This document shows positions 54,909 through 63,572 of a stretch of DNA of 64,000 bases, piece after piece. The notes below the pieces were generated by a model. It did not search any database, was not told where the DNA came from, and saw only the letters and a list, made by a program, of their open reading frames with translations. How positions within the stretch are numbered: position 1 is the first letter of the stretch; each line of letters starts with the position of its first letter. This DNA is from Phycisphaerae bacterium (GTDB lineage: Bacteria > Planctomycetota > Phycisphaerae > UBA1845 > UTPLA1), in contig DATEMU010000007.1 in assembly GCA_035275405.1 (NCBI GenBank), forward strand, positions 1 through 64,000. The letters run 5' to 3'. Both the position numbers and the translations under genes were made by a program.

Positions 54909-56156
54909 TCACAGTTGCGTATCACCCCGCGATTCGATGCGCTCCGCGGTTTGCGTCGTCGCGGCTGTTCCCGCCGTGCCGGGTTTCAACACCGATTCCA
55001 TGGGGACGCGCTGGGCATTGACCGACGCGCCGGGCCGCACGCGCTGCATGCCGCTGACGATGACCCAATCGCTATCGCTGATACCCTGTGTAATTACGCG
55101 CAGACCGGCATCAAGCGTCCCGACCGCCACGGGGCGGTACTCCACGACGTTCTTGGCATTGACCACGAACAGGTACCGTTGCCCCTGGTCCGAACCCAGG
55201 ACGCGTTCCGGGACGACCGTCGCGGGATAGGGTTTCCCGATCGGGAGACGCAGCCGAACGAACAAGCCGGGGATCAATATGTTGTTAGAATTAGGAAAGA
55301 CTCCACGAACCTGAAGCGTCCCGGTCGAGGCGTCTACCTCGGGGGACGTGTAGTCCATGACGCCGACGTGCGGAAAGCCTTCCTCGGTCATCAAGCCGAG
55401 GTACATCGGCCATTTTACCTGGCGGATCTCCGGCATGGAGGTTGGAGAACCGCCGTCGCCGACGTACTCCTTTCGGGCCCACTCACGGAGCGTCAGAACA
55501 TCGCGCTCGCTGCAATTGAAATAGGCGAAAAGTGAATCGTCGTTCGTGATCCGCGCCAGGACCGTTTGGTCCGCCGTGACGATGTTGCCGGTGTCGATGT
55601 AGTTGCGGCTGATCCGCCCGGTAATCGGGGCCGTGACCTTGCACCAGGAATACTCAAGGGCGGCCTGCTCCGCGATCGCCTTGGACGCGGCCAGGGAGGC
55701 GCGAACCATATCGCGATTGGCGATCTCCTTGGTGAACTCGCTGGGCGACGCCACGCCTTTCTCCTGCAGTTCGATAATCCGCTCGGCGTCGAACTCGGCC
55801 TTGACGAGCTGCGCCTCGTTGGCCTTCACGTCCGCCTCGGCGCGCTCCAGGGCCGCTTTGAAGGGCCGCGCGTCGATTTCGAAAATGGGGTCACCGGCAT
55901 TGACGCGGGCGCGCGGTTCGAAAAGGACCTTCTCCAGAAATCCCGTTACGCGGGCGCGGACGTCCGCCGATTCGGGCGCGGACGTCGTGCCGGTGTACTC
56001 GACGGCGTCAGTGATCTGGCGTTGCAGGGGCTGGCAGACGGTCACTTCGGCGGGCATTGCCGCGGCGGGCGCCGGCTTACCTTCGCAGCCTGCGCTGCCG
56101 ACCATAAAAGTCATCAATAGGAGGCAGGATCGGACCCGGGGAAGAGTTGCCGCCAT
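54909..56156 (-). CDS. RND efflux periplasmic adaptor (MFP) 2
   Basis: A 415-residue membrane-fusion lipoprotein (lipobox VGSAGC). It has the HlyD order: VRARVTGFLEKVLFEPRARV, an Ala/Glu-rich hairpin, WCKVTAPITGRISRNYIDTG and the barrel domain. ATG 56156 has GAGGTGG upstream; an ATG at 56186 is rejected. It pairs with pump 2 and, like system 1, has no channel gene beside it. Confidence 0.92.
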   Translation of the reverse strand: MAATLPRVRSCLLLMTFMVGSAGCEGKPAPAAAMPAEVTVCQPLQRQITDAVEYTGTTSAPESADVRARVTGFLEKVLFEPRARVNAGDPIFEIDARPFKAALERAEADVKANEAQLVKAEFDAERIIELQEKGVASPSEFTKEIANRDMVRASLAASKAIAEQAALEYSWCKVTAPITGRISRNYIDTGNIVTADQTVLARITNDDSLFAYFNCSERDVLTLREWARKEYVGDGGSPTSMPEIRQVKWPMYLGLMTEEGFPHVGVMDYTSPEVDASTGTLQVRGVFPNSNNILIPGLFVRLRLPIGKPYPATVVPERVLGSDQGQRYLFVVNAKNVVEYRPVAVGTLDAGLRVITQGISDSDWVIVSGMQRVRPGASVNAQRVPMESVLKPGTAGTAATTQTAERIESRGDTQL

Positions 56157-56322
56157 GAGATGTCCACCTCGGAGCGGCGGTCGCAAAGGCGGTTCCTGGC
56201 GAGTGGTGGAACAAGCTCTTGAAGTAATCCTCGCTCCTGATGGAATTACAATGGCGGCCTGTCAGGGTGTCAAGGGGAAGGCCCAGCCCATACTCGGAGA
56301 CCGGGGACTTGCGAAATCGTCT
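56157..56322. other. Intergenic region, adaptor 2 promoter
   Basis: 166 bases between the adaptor start and the stop of the PPK2 gene. It should hold the promoter of system 2. No clear motif. Confidence 0.35.
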
Positions 56323-57096
56323 CTAAAAAACTTCCGGAATGAAGCGCCGCCCCTTGAGTGATGCTTGATCGTCGTACGCGTGCTTTTCAGATCGCTTGGG
56401 TAGCGATACTTTTTCGCGGGCTACTTCCTTGTAGGGAATCAGGCTGAGCAGGTGCGTGATACAGTTCAGCCGGGCCTGGCGCTTGTCGTCGGAGCGCAGG
56501 ATATGCCACGGGGCGAATTTTGTGTCCGTAGCCTCCAGCATCTCGTCGCGGGCCCGTGAATAGTCGTACCACTTTTCGCGCGATGGCAGGTCCATGTTGC
56601 TCAGCTTCCACTGGCGGATCGGGTCATCCAGCCGGGCCTCGAAGCGGCGCTTTTGCTCGTCGTCGCCGACCTCCAGCCAGTATTTGATTAACTGGACGCC
56701 GCCATCGACGACGTGCTTTTCAAACATCGGGCACAACTCCAGGAAGCGCTCGCATTGCTCCGGGGTGCAGAAGCCCATGACCTTCTCGACGCCGGCGCGG
56801 TTGTACCAGCTTCGATCGAAGATCACGACCTCGCCCGCGGCGGGGAAGTGCGGGATGTAGCGCTGGATGTAAAGTTGGCTCTTCTCGCGCTCGCTCGGGG
56901 CCGGCAGGGCGACCACGCGAAAAACGCGGGGACTGACGCGCTCGGTGATGGCCCGGATCGTGCCGCCCTTGCCGGCGGCGTCGCGGCCCTCGAAGACGAT
57001 GACCACGCGGAGGCCCTTGTGCTTGATCCATTCCTGGAGGGTGCAAAGCTCGGCCTGGAGTCTGCGGAGTTCTTTTTCATATTCCTTGCGTTTCAT
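56323..57096 (-). CDS. Polyphosphate kinase 2 (PPK2)
   Basis: A 257-residue cytoplasmic kinase using polyphosphate and nucleoside diphosphates. Walker A is EGRDAAGKGGTI, the lid motif is DRSWYNRAGVEKV, and KYWLEVGDDEQKRRFEAR follows, as in one-domain PPK2 enzymes. The start at 57096 (MKRKEYEKEL) is preferred: GGAGGG lies upstream and the longer frame to 57219 would overlap the divergent gene. Confidence 0.93.
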   Translation of the reverse strand: MKRKEYEKELRRLQAELCTLQEWIKHKGLRVVIVFEGRDAAGKGGTIRAITERVSPRVFRVVALPAPSEREKSQLYIQRYIPHFPAAGEVVIFDRSWYNRAGVEKVMGFCTPEQCERFLELCPMFEKHVVDGGVQLIKYWLEVGDDEQKRRFEARLDDPIRQWKLSNMDLPSREKWYDYSRARDEMLEATDTKFAPWHILRSDDKRQARLNCITHLLSLIPYKEVAREKVSLPKRSEKHAYDDQASLKGRRFIPEVF

Positions 57097-57217
57097 TGGC
57101 CATTGCCCTCCGGGATCGCCGCGATGGGGCGGGGCTTCGCGCCCGCGGGTCCTCGCGTACATAATAGCCGTTAGCGGAGCGTCTTTACCACTAATCGATT
57201 TCTCGGAGGGTTCTGAC

Positions 57218-57823
57218 ATGTGCCTGGGTCAACGCCGGTTTGTTTTTGTCGTGCTTGTCGCCGCCAGTCTGTCGGTCGCCTCCACGAGCTGCGACGTGCT
57301 CAACCTGATCAGCTTCGCCAATTCGCCGCCGGGCACGACCACGACGCTCATTCTCATCCGCCACGCCGAGCGTGACCCCGGGGCGGACCCGCCGCTGAAC
57401 GCCGAGGGACAGGCGCGGGCCCAGGTGCTGAAAGAGGTGTTGAGCGAGCACGGCGTGACGGCGATCTTCTCGCCGGAGCTGATCCGCAATATGCAGACGG
57501 TGGAGCCGATCGCCGCGCATCTGGGAATCGAAATCAAGCATTGGAACAACGCGTCGTACGGCAGCACCGGAGCTTTCGCGGCGGCCGTCGCCGACGACAT
57601 CCTCGCGAACTACGCCGGACAGACCGTGCTGTTCGTCGGAAACGTCGGCTCGACCATGCTGGGCACAACGGGCATCAACGACGAGCTGTACAAGCGGTTT
57701 GGCGGGACGGGAAAGGCGCCCAACCGGTATCAGGACATGTACATCTTTATCATCCCGGACAACGGTCCGACGCGGATCGTCAAAACGATCTATGGGCCGA
57801 AGAGCAGTTTGGATCCGGCGTAG
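57218..57823 (+). CDS. Exported histidine-phosphatase-fold protein lacking the second catalytic His
   Basis: A 201-residue exported protein. Signal or lipoprotein-like N-terminus (SVASTSC). The phosphohistidine motif LIRHAE (His49) and the SPELIRNMQT segment are present. The usual C-terminal motif, typically VVGHSN, here reads VLFVGNVGS, so the second histidine is Asn142. This may abolish or change catalysis; it is a possible sensor or binding protein. GGAGG lies eight bases before the ATG. It is divergent from PPK2, an interesting phosphate-linked neighbour. Confidence 0.82.
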   Translation: MCLGQRRFVFVVLVAASLSVASTSCDVLNLISFANSPPGTTTTLILIRHAERDPGADPPLNAEGQARAQVLKEVLSEHGVTAIFSPELIRNMQTVEPIAAHLGIEIKHWNNASYGSTGAFAAAVADDILANYAGQTVLFVGNVGSTMLGTTGINDELYKRFGGTGKAPNRYQDMYIFIIPDNGPTRIVKTIYGPKSSLDPA

Positions 57824-57935
57824 GGTCGTGGACGGAAGGGGCCGAAATGACGCAGGCGATCGTTGGGGCCTATCATCCCGTCGGACCGGGACAAGGGTGA
57901 CACGCGCGATTACGTCGGGTTAAGGAGAGTGCGTC

Positions 57936-58196
57936 ATGCTCCTCACCGACCTTCCCAAGGGTACGCCGCTTCGCATTCACGAAACGATCGGCAGTCCCTC
58001 CCTCGGAACCTGGACTTCAACCGTGGAGGGCAAGCTGGTGGACTGTTACGTTGAACCCAGCTCCGCACTCCAAAACGACTTCGCCACCAGTCCCTCGGGC
58101 GAATATCCGCTCCTGCGACTTAGGATCGAGGAGGGCGATGGCAGCCTGACCGATCTGGTGCTCGACGAACACACCGTCATTGAAAAGATGGCATGA
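57936..58196 (+). CDS. Small conserved-looking protein coupled to sucA
   Basis: An 86-residue protein with no signal peptide and no recognised family, beta-rich by eye. AAGGAG lies upstream of the ATG. Its stop overlaps the start of the 2-oxoglutarate dehydrogenase E1 gene by ATGA, so translation is probably coupled. A role in the dehydrogenase complex is possible but is context only. Confidence 0.6.
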   Translation: MLLTDLPKGTPLRIHETIGSPSLGTWTSTVEGKLVDCYVEPSSALQNDFATSPSGEYPLLRLRIEEGDGSLTDLVLDEHTVIEKMA

Positions 58197-60961
58197 GCCA
58201 GGAACCCACCGGACTAAACGACCTGAGCCTCCTCAATGCCGCCTTTGTCGCGCGCCTGTGGGAGGACTACCGCGCCGACCCGCAGTCGGTCTCGGACTCC
58301 TGGCAGGCGTATTTTCGAGACTTCGAGAACAACGGCGAGCGGCCCGCGTCCGCGGAGTCGAGCGAAGGGCCCGCGCGGCCATCCGCGCCGGCCGCCACCG
58401 AGGCCGCGGTGCTGCAGGACCGCGTCGATCAGCTCATCCGGGCGTACCGGGTGCGCGGGCACACGATGGCGCGGATCGATCCGCTCAACCTGCCGCGGCC
58501 GGCGCATCCGGAACTCGCGCCAGAGTATTACGGACTCGGCGAAGCGGACATGGATCGGCAGGTGTCCAGTCGGACTATCGCCGGGCCGCCGCTGCGAACG
58601 CTTCGTGACCTGCTCAGCAGGATGCGCAACACGTATTGCCGCTCGATCGGCGTGCAGTTCATGCACATTGACGACCTGGATATCCGCCACTGGATTCAGG
58701 AGCGGATGGAAGGCGCCGAGGGCAGACTGGAACTCACCCGCGAGGAGCAGCTGAGGATCCTCTCGGCCCTGACGCGGGCGGTCGTGTTCGAGGAGTCGCT
58801 GCAGAAGAAGTTCGTCGGGGCCAAGACGTTTTCACTGGAGGGCTGCGAGACGCTTATCCCCCTGCTTGAATCGGCGATCGAGCGCGCCTCCGAACAGGGC
58901 GTCCGCGAGATTGTCATCGGCATGGCCCATCGCGGCCGCCTCAACGTGCAGGCGAACCTGATGGGCAAGTGCGCGGCCGACATCTTCCACGAATTTGAGG
59001 ATCGCGACCCCGCCACGCGACTCGGCGCTGGGGACGTCAAATACCACCTCGGGTACAGCACGGACTGGACGTCCCCGTCGGGCCGGCAGGTCCACCTCTC
59101 GCTCTGCTTCAATCCCAGCCATCTTGAGTTCATCAATCCCGTCGCGACCGGTCGGATGCGGGCCAAGCAGGATCGCGTCGGGGACGTCGAGCGGCGGCGC
59201 GGGATGGCGCTGCTCCTGCACGGCGACGCGGCCATGGCCGGCGAGGGGATCGTGCAGGAGACGCTCAATCTCAGCGAGCTGCCCGGATACATGGTCGGCG
59301 GGACGCTGCACGTCGTCATCAACAACCAGATCGGATTCACGACGCCGCCGCAAGAGGGCCGGTCCAGTCTTTACGCCACCGACGTCGCCAAGATGCTGCA
59401 GATCCCGATCTTCCACGTCAACGGCGAGGACCCCGAGGCCGTCGCCTTTGTGGTCAACGTGGCGATGGACTTCCGGCAGACTTTTCGCAAGGACGTGGTG
59501 ATCGACATGTACGGCTACCGTCGCCACGGTCACAACGAATTGGACGAGCCATCCTTTACGCAGCCGGTCATGTATCGCGCCGTCCGCGAGCGTCAGGGCG
59601 TTCGGGAGGGTTATCTGGGCCATCTCCTGCAGCTCGGGAAGCTCAGCGCGGAGGAGGCCGAAGACGTCGCCGTGCGCTTCCGCGAGTCCCTGTCGGAAGC
59701 GCTCGCTCTCGCCCGCAGCGAGGAATATCAGCCGCCTGATTTGGAGCCCAGGGGAATCTGGGCGGGCTATCGCGGCGGTCCTGAAGCGCAAGTGGACGAC
59801 GTCGATACGAGTGTCGACCGAAAGCGCCTTACAGATTTGCTGCGCCGGCTTAACAACGTGCCGGATGGTTTTCAGCGCCATCCCATGCTCGATCGCTTCG
59901 TGAAGAAGCGCGAGGACATGGCCGCTGGTAAGATCCCGCTCGACTGGTCCGCTGCTGAGGTGCTGGCGCTCGCAACCTTAGCAATGGATGGGGTTCCCAT
60001 TCGACTGACCGGCCAGGATTCCGCCCGCGGCACGTTCGGACATCGCCACGCCATCCTTTACGACCATGAGACCGGCGAAGCCTATGTGCCGCTTCGCAAT
60101 CTTGCCGAGAAACAGGCCCCGGTGGAAGTCTACAACAGTCCCCTCTCGGAGGCAGCCGTCCTCGGCTTCGATTATGGATATAGCCTCGACTACCCCGAGG
60201 CGCTGGTCCTGTGGGAGGCGCAGTTCGGCGACTTCGCCAACGCCGCGCAGGTCATCATCGATCAGTTCCTCGTCAGCGCCGAAGACAAATGGCGCCGGCT
60301 CAGCGGTATCGTCCTTCTGCTTCCGCACGGTTACGACGGCCAGGGCCCCGAGCATTCTTCCGCGCGCCTGGAACGATGGCTCACGCTCGCGGCCGAGGAC
60401 AACATTCAGGTCGTACAGCCCTCCACCCCGGCACAGATGTTCCATCTCTTGCGCCGTCAGGTCCTGCGCTCCTGGCGCAAGCCGCTGATCGTGCTGACCC
60501 CCAAGAACCTGCTGCGACACCCCGCCGCGGTCTCGACGTTGGACGACCTATCCGACGGGGGGTTTCATCGGATCATCCCCGACGACAAATGCCCGCCGAA
60601 GAAGGGACAACGGATTTTGCTTTGTTCAGGAAAAATCTATTTCGACCTGGTCGCGAAGCGCGATGCCTTGAAGCGCGACGACGTTGCGATTGTCCGCATC
60701 GAGCAGTTCTATCCCTGGCGGAACGAATTCCTGGAAGAGACGCTGGAGGGTTTTGCGCAGGGTACACCGGCCCTATGGGTCCAGGAAGAGCCGGAAAACA
60801 TGGGGGCCTGGCCGTTTCTCAGCCGCCTGTTCAAAGGCAATCTGCTGGGCCGCTTTCCGTTCTCCGGCATCCATCGCCCGGCCTCCGCCAGTCCCGCGAC
60901 CGGCTCGTCGGCCGCTCATAAACAGGAACAAAAGGAATTGATCGACGCGGCCTTCTCGTAA
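58193..60961 (+). CDS. sucA: 2-oxoglutarate dehydrogenase E1 component
   Basis: A 922-residue ThDP-dependent E1. The N-terminal E2-interaction helix (FVARLWEDYRADPQSVSDSW) is followed by the core: GMAHRGRLNVQANLMGK, LHGDAAMAGEGIVQETLNL, YRRHGHNELDEPSFTQP and the C-terminal transketolase-like half with DSARGTFGHRHAILYD and GYDGQGPEHSSARLERW. Length matches SucA/OdhA. Cytoplasmic, TCA cycle. Neither sucB nor lpd is adjacent; the next gene is on the other strand. Confidence 0.95.
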   Translation: MSQEPTGLNDLSLLNAAFVARLWEDYRADPQSVSDSWQAYFRDFENNGERPASAESSEGPARPSAPAATEAAVLQDRVDQLIRAYRVRGHTMARIDPLNLPRPAHPELAPEYYGLGEADMDRQVSSRTIAGPPLRTLRDLLSRMRNTYCRSIGVQFMHIDDLDIRHWIQERMEGAEGRLELTREEQLRILSALTRAVVFEESLQKKFVGAKTFSLEGCETLIPLLESAIERASEQGVREIVIGMAHRGRLNVQANLMGKCAADIFHEFEDRDPATRLGAGDVKYHLGYSTDWTSPSGRQVHLSLCFNPSHLEFINPVATGRMRAKQDRVGDVERRRGMALLLHGDAAMAGEGIVQETLNLSELPGYMVGGTLHVVINNQIGFTTPPQEGRSSLYATDVAKMLQIPIFHVNGEDPEAVAFVVNVAMDFRQTFRKDVVIDMYGYRRHGHNELDEPSFTQPVMYRAVRERQGVREGYLGHLLQLGKLSAEEAEDVAVRFRESLSEALALARSEEYQPPDLEPRGIWAGYRGGPEAQVDDVDTSVDRKRLTDLLRRLNNVPDGFQRHPMLDRFVKKREDMAAGKIPLDWSAAEVLALATLAMDGVPIRLTGQDSARGTFGHRHAILYDHETGEAYVPLRNLAEKQAPVEVYNSPLSEAAVLGFDYGYSLDYPEALVLWEAQFGDFANAAQVIIDQFLVSAEDKWRRLSGIVLLLPHGYDGQGPEHSSARLERWLTLAAEDNIQVVQPSTPAQMFHLLRRQVLRSWRKPLIVLTPKNLLRHPAAVSTLDDLSDGGFHRIIPDDKCPPKKGQRILLCSGKIYFDLVAKRDALKRDDVAIVRIEQFYPWRNEFLEETLEGFAQGTPALWVQEEPENMGAWPFLSRLFKGNLLGRFPFSGIHRPASASPATGSSAAHKQEQKELIDAAFS

Positions 60962-60984
60962 CGACAGCCTTGCTGCGATGCGCG

Positions 60985-61449
60985 CTATAGCACTAACTCC
61001 ATGAACCGCGCCCCCGGCACCGGATTGATCACGTACGGCTCGCCATCCTTGAACCCCAGCGATTCGTACAGCGCCATCGCCGCCTGCATCGACGGCACCG
61101 TGTCCAGACACATCCGCCGATAGCCCGCTGACCGCGCCTCAGCGACGATCGCCTCGGCCAGCTTTCGGCCTATCCCGTGCCCCCGAAGCCCCGGCCGCAC
61201 ATAGAACCGCTTCATCTCGCAGACGTCCTCCCGCAGCTTCTTCATCGCCACGCACCCGGCGACCTCACCGTCGAGTTCGGCGATCAGGATTCGCCCCTCC
61301 GGCGGCGCATACCTTCCCGGCAACTCCGCCATCTCCTGATCGACGTCCTGAAACGTCAGATGAAACCCGAGCGCGGCGATGTACTCCAAAAAGAGGACCT
61401 TGGTCTGCAAGAGCTGAGGTTCGGCATGTCCCGCCACGATCGAAATCAT
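60985..61449 (-). CDS. GNAT-family N-acetyltransferase
   Basis: A 154-residue acetyltransferase. The acetyl-CoA loop RFYVRPGLRGHGIGRKLAEA and C-terminal YESLGFKDGEPY fit GNAT. The frame is open to 62226 but that part is antisense to the transporter gene; ATG 61449 with AGAGGA upstream starts the domain. Substrate unknown. It is convergent with sucA. Confidence 0.88.
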   Translation of the reverse strand: MISIVAGHAEPQLLQTKVLFLEYIAALGFHLTFQDVDQEMAELPGRYAPPEGRILIAELDGEVAGCVAMKKLREDVCEMKRFYVRPGLRGHGIGRKLAEAIVAEARSAGYRRMCLDTVPSMQAAMALYESLGFKDGEPYVINPVPGARFMELVL

Positions 61450-61521
61450 TGTCGATGGTCCTCTGATGGCCCTGATTATGTCGATTGACGCCACCGCGCA
61501 CGAGAGGCTTGAATATCCGCC

Positions 61522-62262
61522 ATGCCCAAGTCCCCGCCGCCTCTCGATTACACATCCAAGCCGGTCGCCGCCAACCCCCGCCATTACAAATACTACGACC
61601 TCGTCATGGCCGCGTTCGTCACGGTCCTGCTCTGCTCCAACCTGATCGGTCCCGGCAAGACGTGCGTCCTGTTCGGCATTACGTTCGGCGCGGGCAACCT
61701 CTTTTTCCCCATCAGCTACATCTTCGGCGACATCCTGACCGAGGTATATGGCTACGCCCGCACCCGCAAGGTCATCTGGGCCGGATTCGGGGCCATGATT
61801 TTCGCGACCATCATGGGCCTCTTCGTCATCCACTTCCCTGCCGACCCCGCCGAGCCGTTCAACAAGACGATCCAGCCCGCCCTCGAAACCGTCTTCGGCA
61901 ACACCTGGCGGATCGTCGTCGGCTCGATCATCGCCTTCTGGGCCGGTGACTTCGCGAACAGCTACATCATGGCCAAGATGAAAATCTGGACGAAGGGCAG
62001 GCTGCTCTGGACGCGGACGATCGGCTCGACGTTTGTCGGCCAGTTTGTTGACAGTGCGATTTTTTACCCGATAGCGTTTTACAAGATTTGGGACGACGAA
62101 ACGATGATCAAGGTCGTCCTTTTCAACTGGGTCTTCAAGGTCTCCGTCGAAGTCGTCTTCACGCCGATCACCTACGCCATCGTCGGCTGGCTCAAACGCG
62201 CCGAGAACGAGGACTACTACGACCACCGCACCGACTTCACGCCGTTTTCGTTAAGTGACTGA
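61522..62262 (+). CDS. Queuosine precursor transporter (YhhQ/VUT family)
   Basis: A 246-residue membrane protein with about six hydrophobic helices. Motifs are LLCSNLIGPGKT, FPISYIFGDILTEVYGYARTRKVIWAGF, AFWAGDFANSYIMAKMK and TIGSTFVGQFVDSAIFYPIAF, the DUF165/YhhQ pattern of preQ0 or preQ1 uptake. It is divergent from the GNAT gene and convergent with the dGTPase-like gene, with a palindromic repeat between. Confidence 0.92.
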   Translation: MPKSPPPLDYTSKPVAANPRHYKYYDLVMAAFVTVLLCSNLIGPGKTCVLFGITFGAGNLFFPISYIFGDILTEVYGYARTRKVIWAGFGAMIFATIMGLFVIHFPADPAEPFNKTIQPALETVFGNTWRIVVGSIIAFWAGDFANSYIMAKMKIWTKGRLLWTRTIGSTFVGQFVDSAIFYPIAFYKIWDDETMIKVVLFNWVFKVSVEVVFTPITYAIVGWLKRAENEDYYDHRTDFTPFSLSD

Positions 62263-62280
62263 GCAACGTCTTTATGAATT

Positions 62281-62373
62281 AACCACAGAGACACAGATGC
62301 CCAGAGGATGGACGAGGAGGCTTTTGTTTTCTTCACAAAATACGTCGTCTCTGCGTCTCTGTGCCTCTGTGGT
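62281..62373. repeat. Palindromic element between convergent genes
   Basis: Left arm ACCACAGAGACACAGA (62282-62297) and right arm TCTGTGCCTCTGTGGT (62358-62373) pair at 15 of 16 positions around a 60-base spacer. It sits between two convergent stops (62262 and 62382) and could act as a two-way terminator. Confidence 0.75.
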
Positions 62374-62381
62374 GATCGTCT

Positions 62382-63551
62382 CTAGCCGAAGTGAAACGGC
62401 GCGAACAGTCGCCGGTGCTCCTCCTGGCAATACCGATCCGTCATCCCCGCGATATAGTCGCAAATGACGCGATGCGGACCTTGCTCCGCCACGCGTGACG
62501 AATACCGCTCCGGCATCAGCGCCGGTTCCGCCATGTAGGCCTCGAACAAGTCGCGGATCAGCCGACGCGCCTTCGAATCCATCCGCACGACCGTATACGT
62601 TCGATAAACCGATTCGAGAAGCAGTCGCCCCAGTTCCTCCATGCCGGTTTGAGTCTGCGTTGAGAAGGCGATCAGTTCCCGATCGCAGCGTCGCACATCG
62701 TCCGCGCTCTTCACTCCGTCCTCCGCGATCCGTCGCGCGCTTTCTGCGGCCGCATCCTCCGCCAGGTGCGCCGCGATGCGATCCAGGATTGGTCGGCGTA
62801 TCGAATGCAGGGGCACATCGGGATGGGCCCGTCTCACCGCCTCCGCCGCCGTCTTCCAGATCGCGCTCTGCGCGAGCGCGGCCTCCGTCAGCACGCCCTG
62901 CCCCAGTCCGTCCTCGATGTCATGCAGCGTATAGGCGATCGGGTCCGCCAAGTCCACGATCTGACCTTCCAGCGACGCCTTTGGCCCGCTCTCCACCAGC
63001 ATTCGCGTCGATTCATCCCGCGCGCCGCCGCGATCCGGCCTGTCGTACCAGGTCTGGTGTTTAATCAGCGACTCGCGGACTTCAAAAGACAAATTAAGCC
63101 CGCGAAAGTCCGGGTAAGGGTGTTCGAGATAATCGACAACGCGCAGCGATTGCAGATTGTGCTCGAACCCGCCGTGCGCAGTCATCAACTCCGCCAGCGC
63201 CTTCTCCCCCGCATGACCAAACGGCGCATGCCCCAGGTCGTGCGCCAGCGCGATCGCCCCGGCCAGCCGCCCATTCAGTGACAGCAGTCCCGCCAGACGC
63301 TGTGCCTGGGCGACGACTTCCAGCGTATGCGTCAGCCGCGTGCGGAAATGATCCCCCACGCCGGTCACAAAGACCTGCGTCTTGTGCCCGAGCCGTCGAA
63401 ACGCCATGCAGTTGATAATCCGCTGCCGATCCACCTCAAATGGCCCTTGCCCGCCCGCATACGGATCCCCCTGCGCCCGCCCGCGCGATTGTTCATCGCC
63501 TACGGCATAGCGTGCGAGCGATCCATTGGGTTTCTCCTCCACTTTCGCCAT
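62382..63551 (-). CDS. dGTPase-like HD-domain protein
   Basis: A 389-residue deoxyguanosine triphosphohydrolase-like protein. The HD signatures are present: FRTRLTHTLEVVAQAQRLA, LAHDLGHAPFGHAGEKAL and DLADPIAYTLHDIEDGL. The YDRPDR region and length fit the Dgt type 2 family. It begins 17 bases after the HIT gene on the same strand. Its start lies in a 7-bp tandem repeat and has no normal ribosome site. Likely controls dNTP pools. Confidence 0.92.
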   Translation of the reverse strand: MAKVEEKPNGSLARYAVGDEQSRGRAQGDPYAGGQGPFEVDRQRIINCMAFRRLGHKTQVFVTGVGDHFRTRLTHTLEVVAQAQRLAGLLSLNGRLAGAIALAHDLGHAPFGHAGEKALAELMTAHGGFEHNLQSLRVVDYLEHPYPDFRGLNLSFEVRESLIKHQTWYDRPDRGGARDESTRMLVESGPKASLEGQIVDLADPIAYTLHDIEDGLGQGVLTEAALAQSAIWKTAAEAVRRAHPDVPLHSIRRPILDRIAAHLAEDAAAESARRIAEDGVKSADDVRRCDRELIAFSTQTQTGMEELGRLLLESVYRTYTVVRMDSKARRLIRDLFEAYMAEPALMPERYSSRVAEQGPHRVICDYIAGMTDRYCQEEHRRLFAPFHFG

Positions 63552-63572
63552 TCGCTATTCGCCATTCGCTAT
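63545..63572. repeat. Four 7-bp tandem units TCGCYAT
   Basis: TCGCCAT, TCGCTAT, TCGCCAT and TCGCTAT run from 63545 to 63572. They cover the stop of the HIT gene and the start codon of the dGTPase-like gene. Confidence 0.65.

Noticed and set aside
56945-57217. Extended N-terminus of the histidine-phosphatase-like gene
   Set aside because: It would be antisense to PPK2, and the ATG at 57218 has GGAGG and a signal peptide.
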